Below are positions 5,264-5,277 of a stretch of 5,277 nucleotides of DNA, in pieces. Position numbers and translations under genes: made by a program. The notes beneath the pieces were generated by a model, which searched no databases, was not told the DNA's origin, and saw nothing but the letters and a program-made list of their open reading frames with translations. The stretch is from Paracoccaceae bacterium (GTDB taxonomy: Bacteria; Pseudomonadota; Alphaproteobacteria; Rhodobacterales; Rhodobacteraceae). The stretch is from NCBI GenBank assembly GCA_025458985.1, contig JALORM010000185.1, positions 1 to 5,277 of the forward strand. The letters run 5' to 3'. Position 1 is the first letter of the stretch; each line of letters begins with the position of its first letter.

Positions 5264-5277
5264 CCACCGGACTCAGG

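Larger units (their letters stand above)
4890..5277. other. Right-end region with no recognisable gene
   Basis: The PAS-protein frame stays open here to 5131, but codons such as CCA, CCT, AGA, GGA and CTT appear and the G/C-ending bias of the preceding 1.6 kb fades. I translated the plus frames and read the minus-strand frames. None shows a conserved motif, a signal peptide or a credible start with a ribosome-binding site. Another plus frame stays open from about 4789 to the window end and is likewise unrecognisable. I could not match it to tRNA, RNase P RNA, SRP RNA or a B12 riboswitch. It may be the intergenic region before the next gene, a frameshifted C-terminus, or a chimeric contig end. 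Confidence 0.5.

Noticed and set aside
4442..5267. Overlapping minus-strand open frames reaching the right edge
   Set aside because: They have no ribosome-binding site, no recognisable domain and mixed codon endings; their 3' halves lie opposite a genuine PAS domain.

Overview
The window is a high-GC stretch from an alphaproteobacterium, almost certainly of the order Rhodobacterales. The reason is gene content and order. It carries the RegB/RegA (PrrB/PrrA) redox two-component system with its Sco-type partner gene senC between the two, and regB is transcribed away from senC-regA. This is the arrangement known from Rhodobacter. No rRNA, tRNA, CRISPR array or insertion sequence is visible.

Layout. 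Bases 1-365 (minus strand) hold the first 121 residues of a small lipoprotein that runs off the left edge; its start overlaps the regA stop as ATGA. Bases 362-913 (minus) are regA, the response regulator. A near-consensus sigma-70-type promoter (949-977) sits between senC and regA. Bases 979-1611 (minus) are senC. A 63-bp divergent region (1612-1674) contains a back-to-back promoter-like pair and a 13-bp palindrome. Bases 1675-3099 (plus) are regB, the membrane histidine kinase, with its quinone-binding motif, redox cysteine and kinase motifs intact. The 130-bp gap after regB (3100-3229) contains a 10-bp-stem hairpin and then a perfect CtrA-type box (TTAA-N7-TTAA). From 3230 a membrane-anchored multi-PAS protein is read. 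It resembles the DivL protein of Rhodobacterales, a PAS protein of the CckA-ChpT-CtrA pathway.

How the parts work together. RegB senses respiratory redox state through quinone and a cysteine and phosphorylates RegA, which controls photosynthesis, respiration, carbon and nitrogen fixation genes. SenC supplies copper to the terminal oxidase whose electron flow feeds the RegB signal. The PAS protein next door belongs to a different circuit, the CtrA phosphorelay of cell cycle, motility and gene-transfer-agent control, and the CtrA box in front of it suggests feedback by that regulator.

The right end is unclear. The PAS-protein frame stays open to 5131, but its homology-like content ends near residue 516 and its codon use loses the usual G/C-ending pattern from about base 4890. 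The last ~390 bases hold hairpins and a palindrome but no gene I can recognise. This may be non-coding DNA, a frameshift at a run of eight C (4916-4923), or an assembly artefact.
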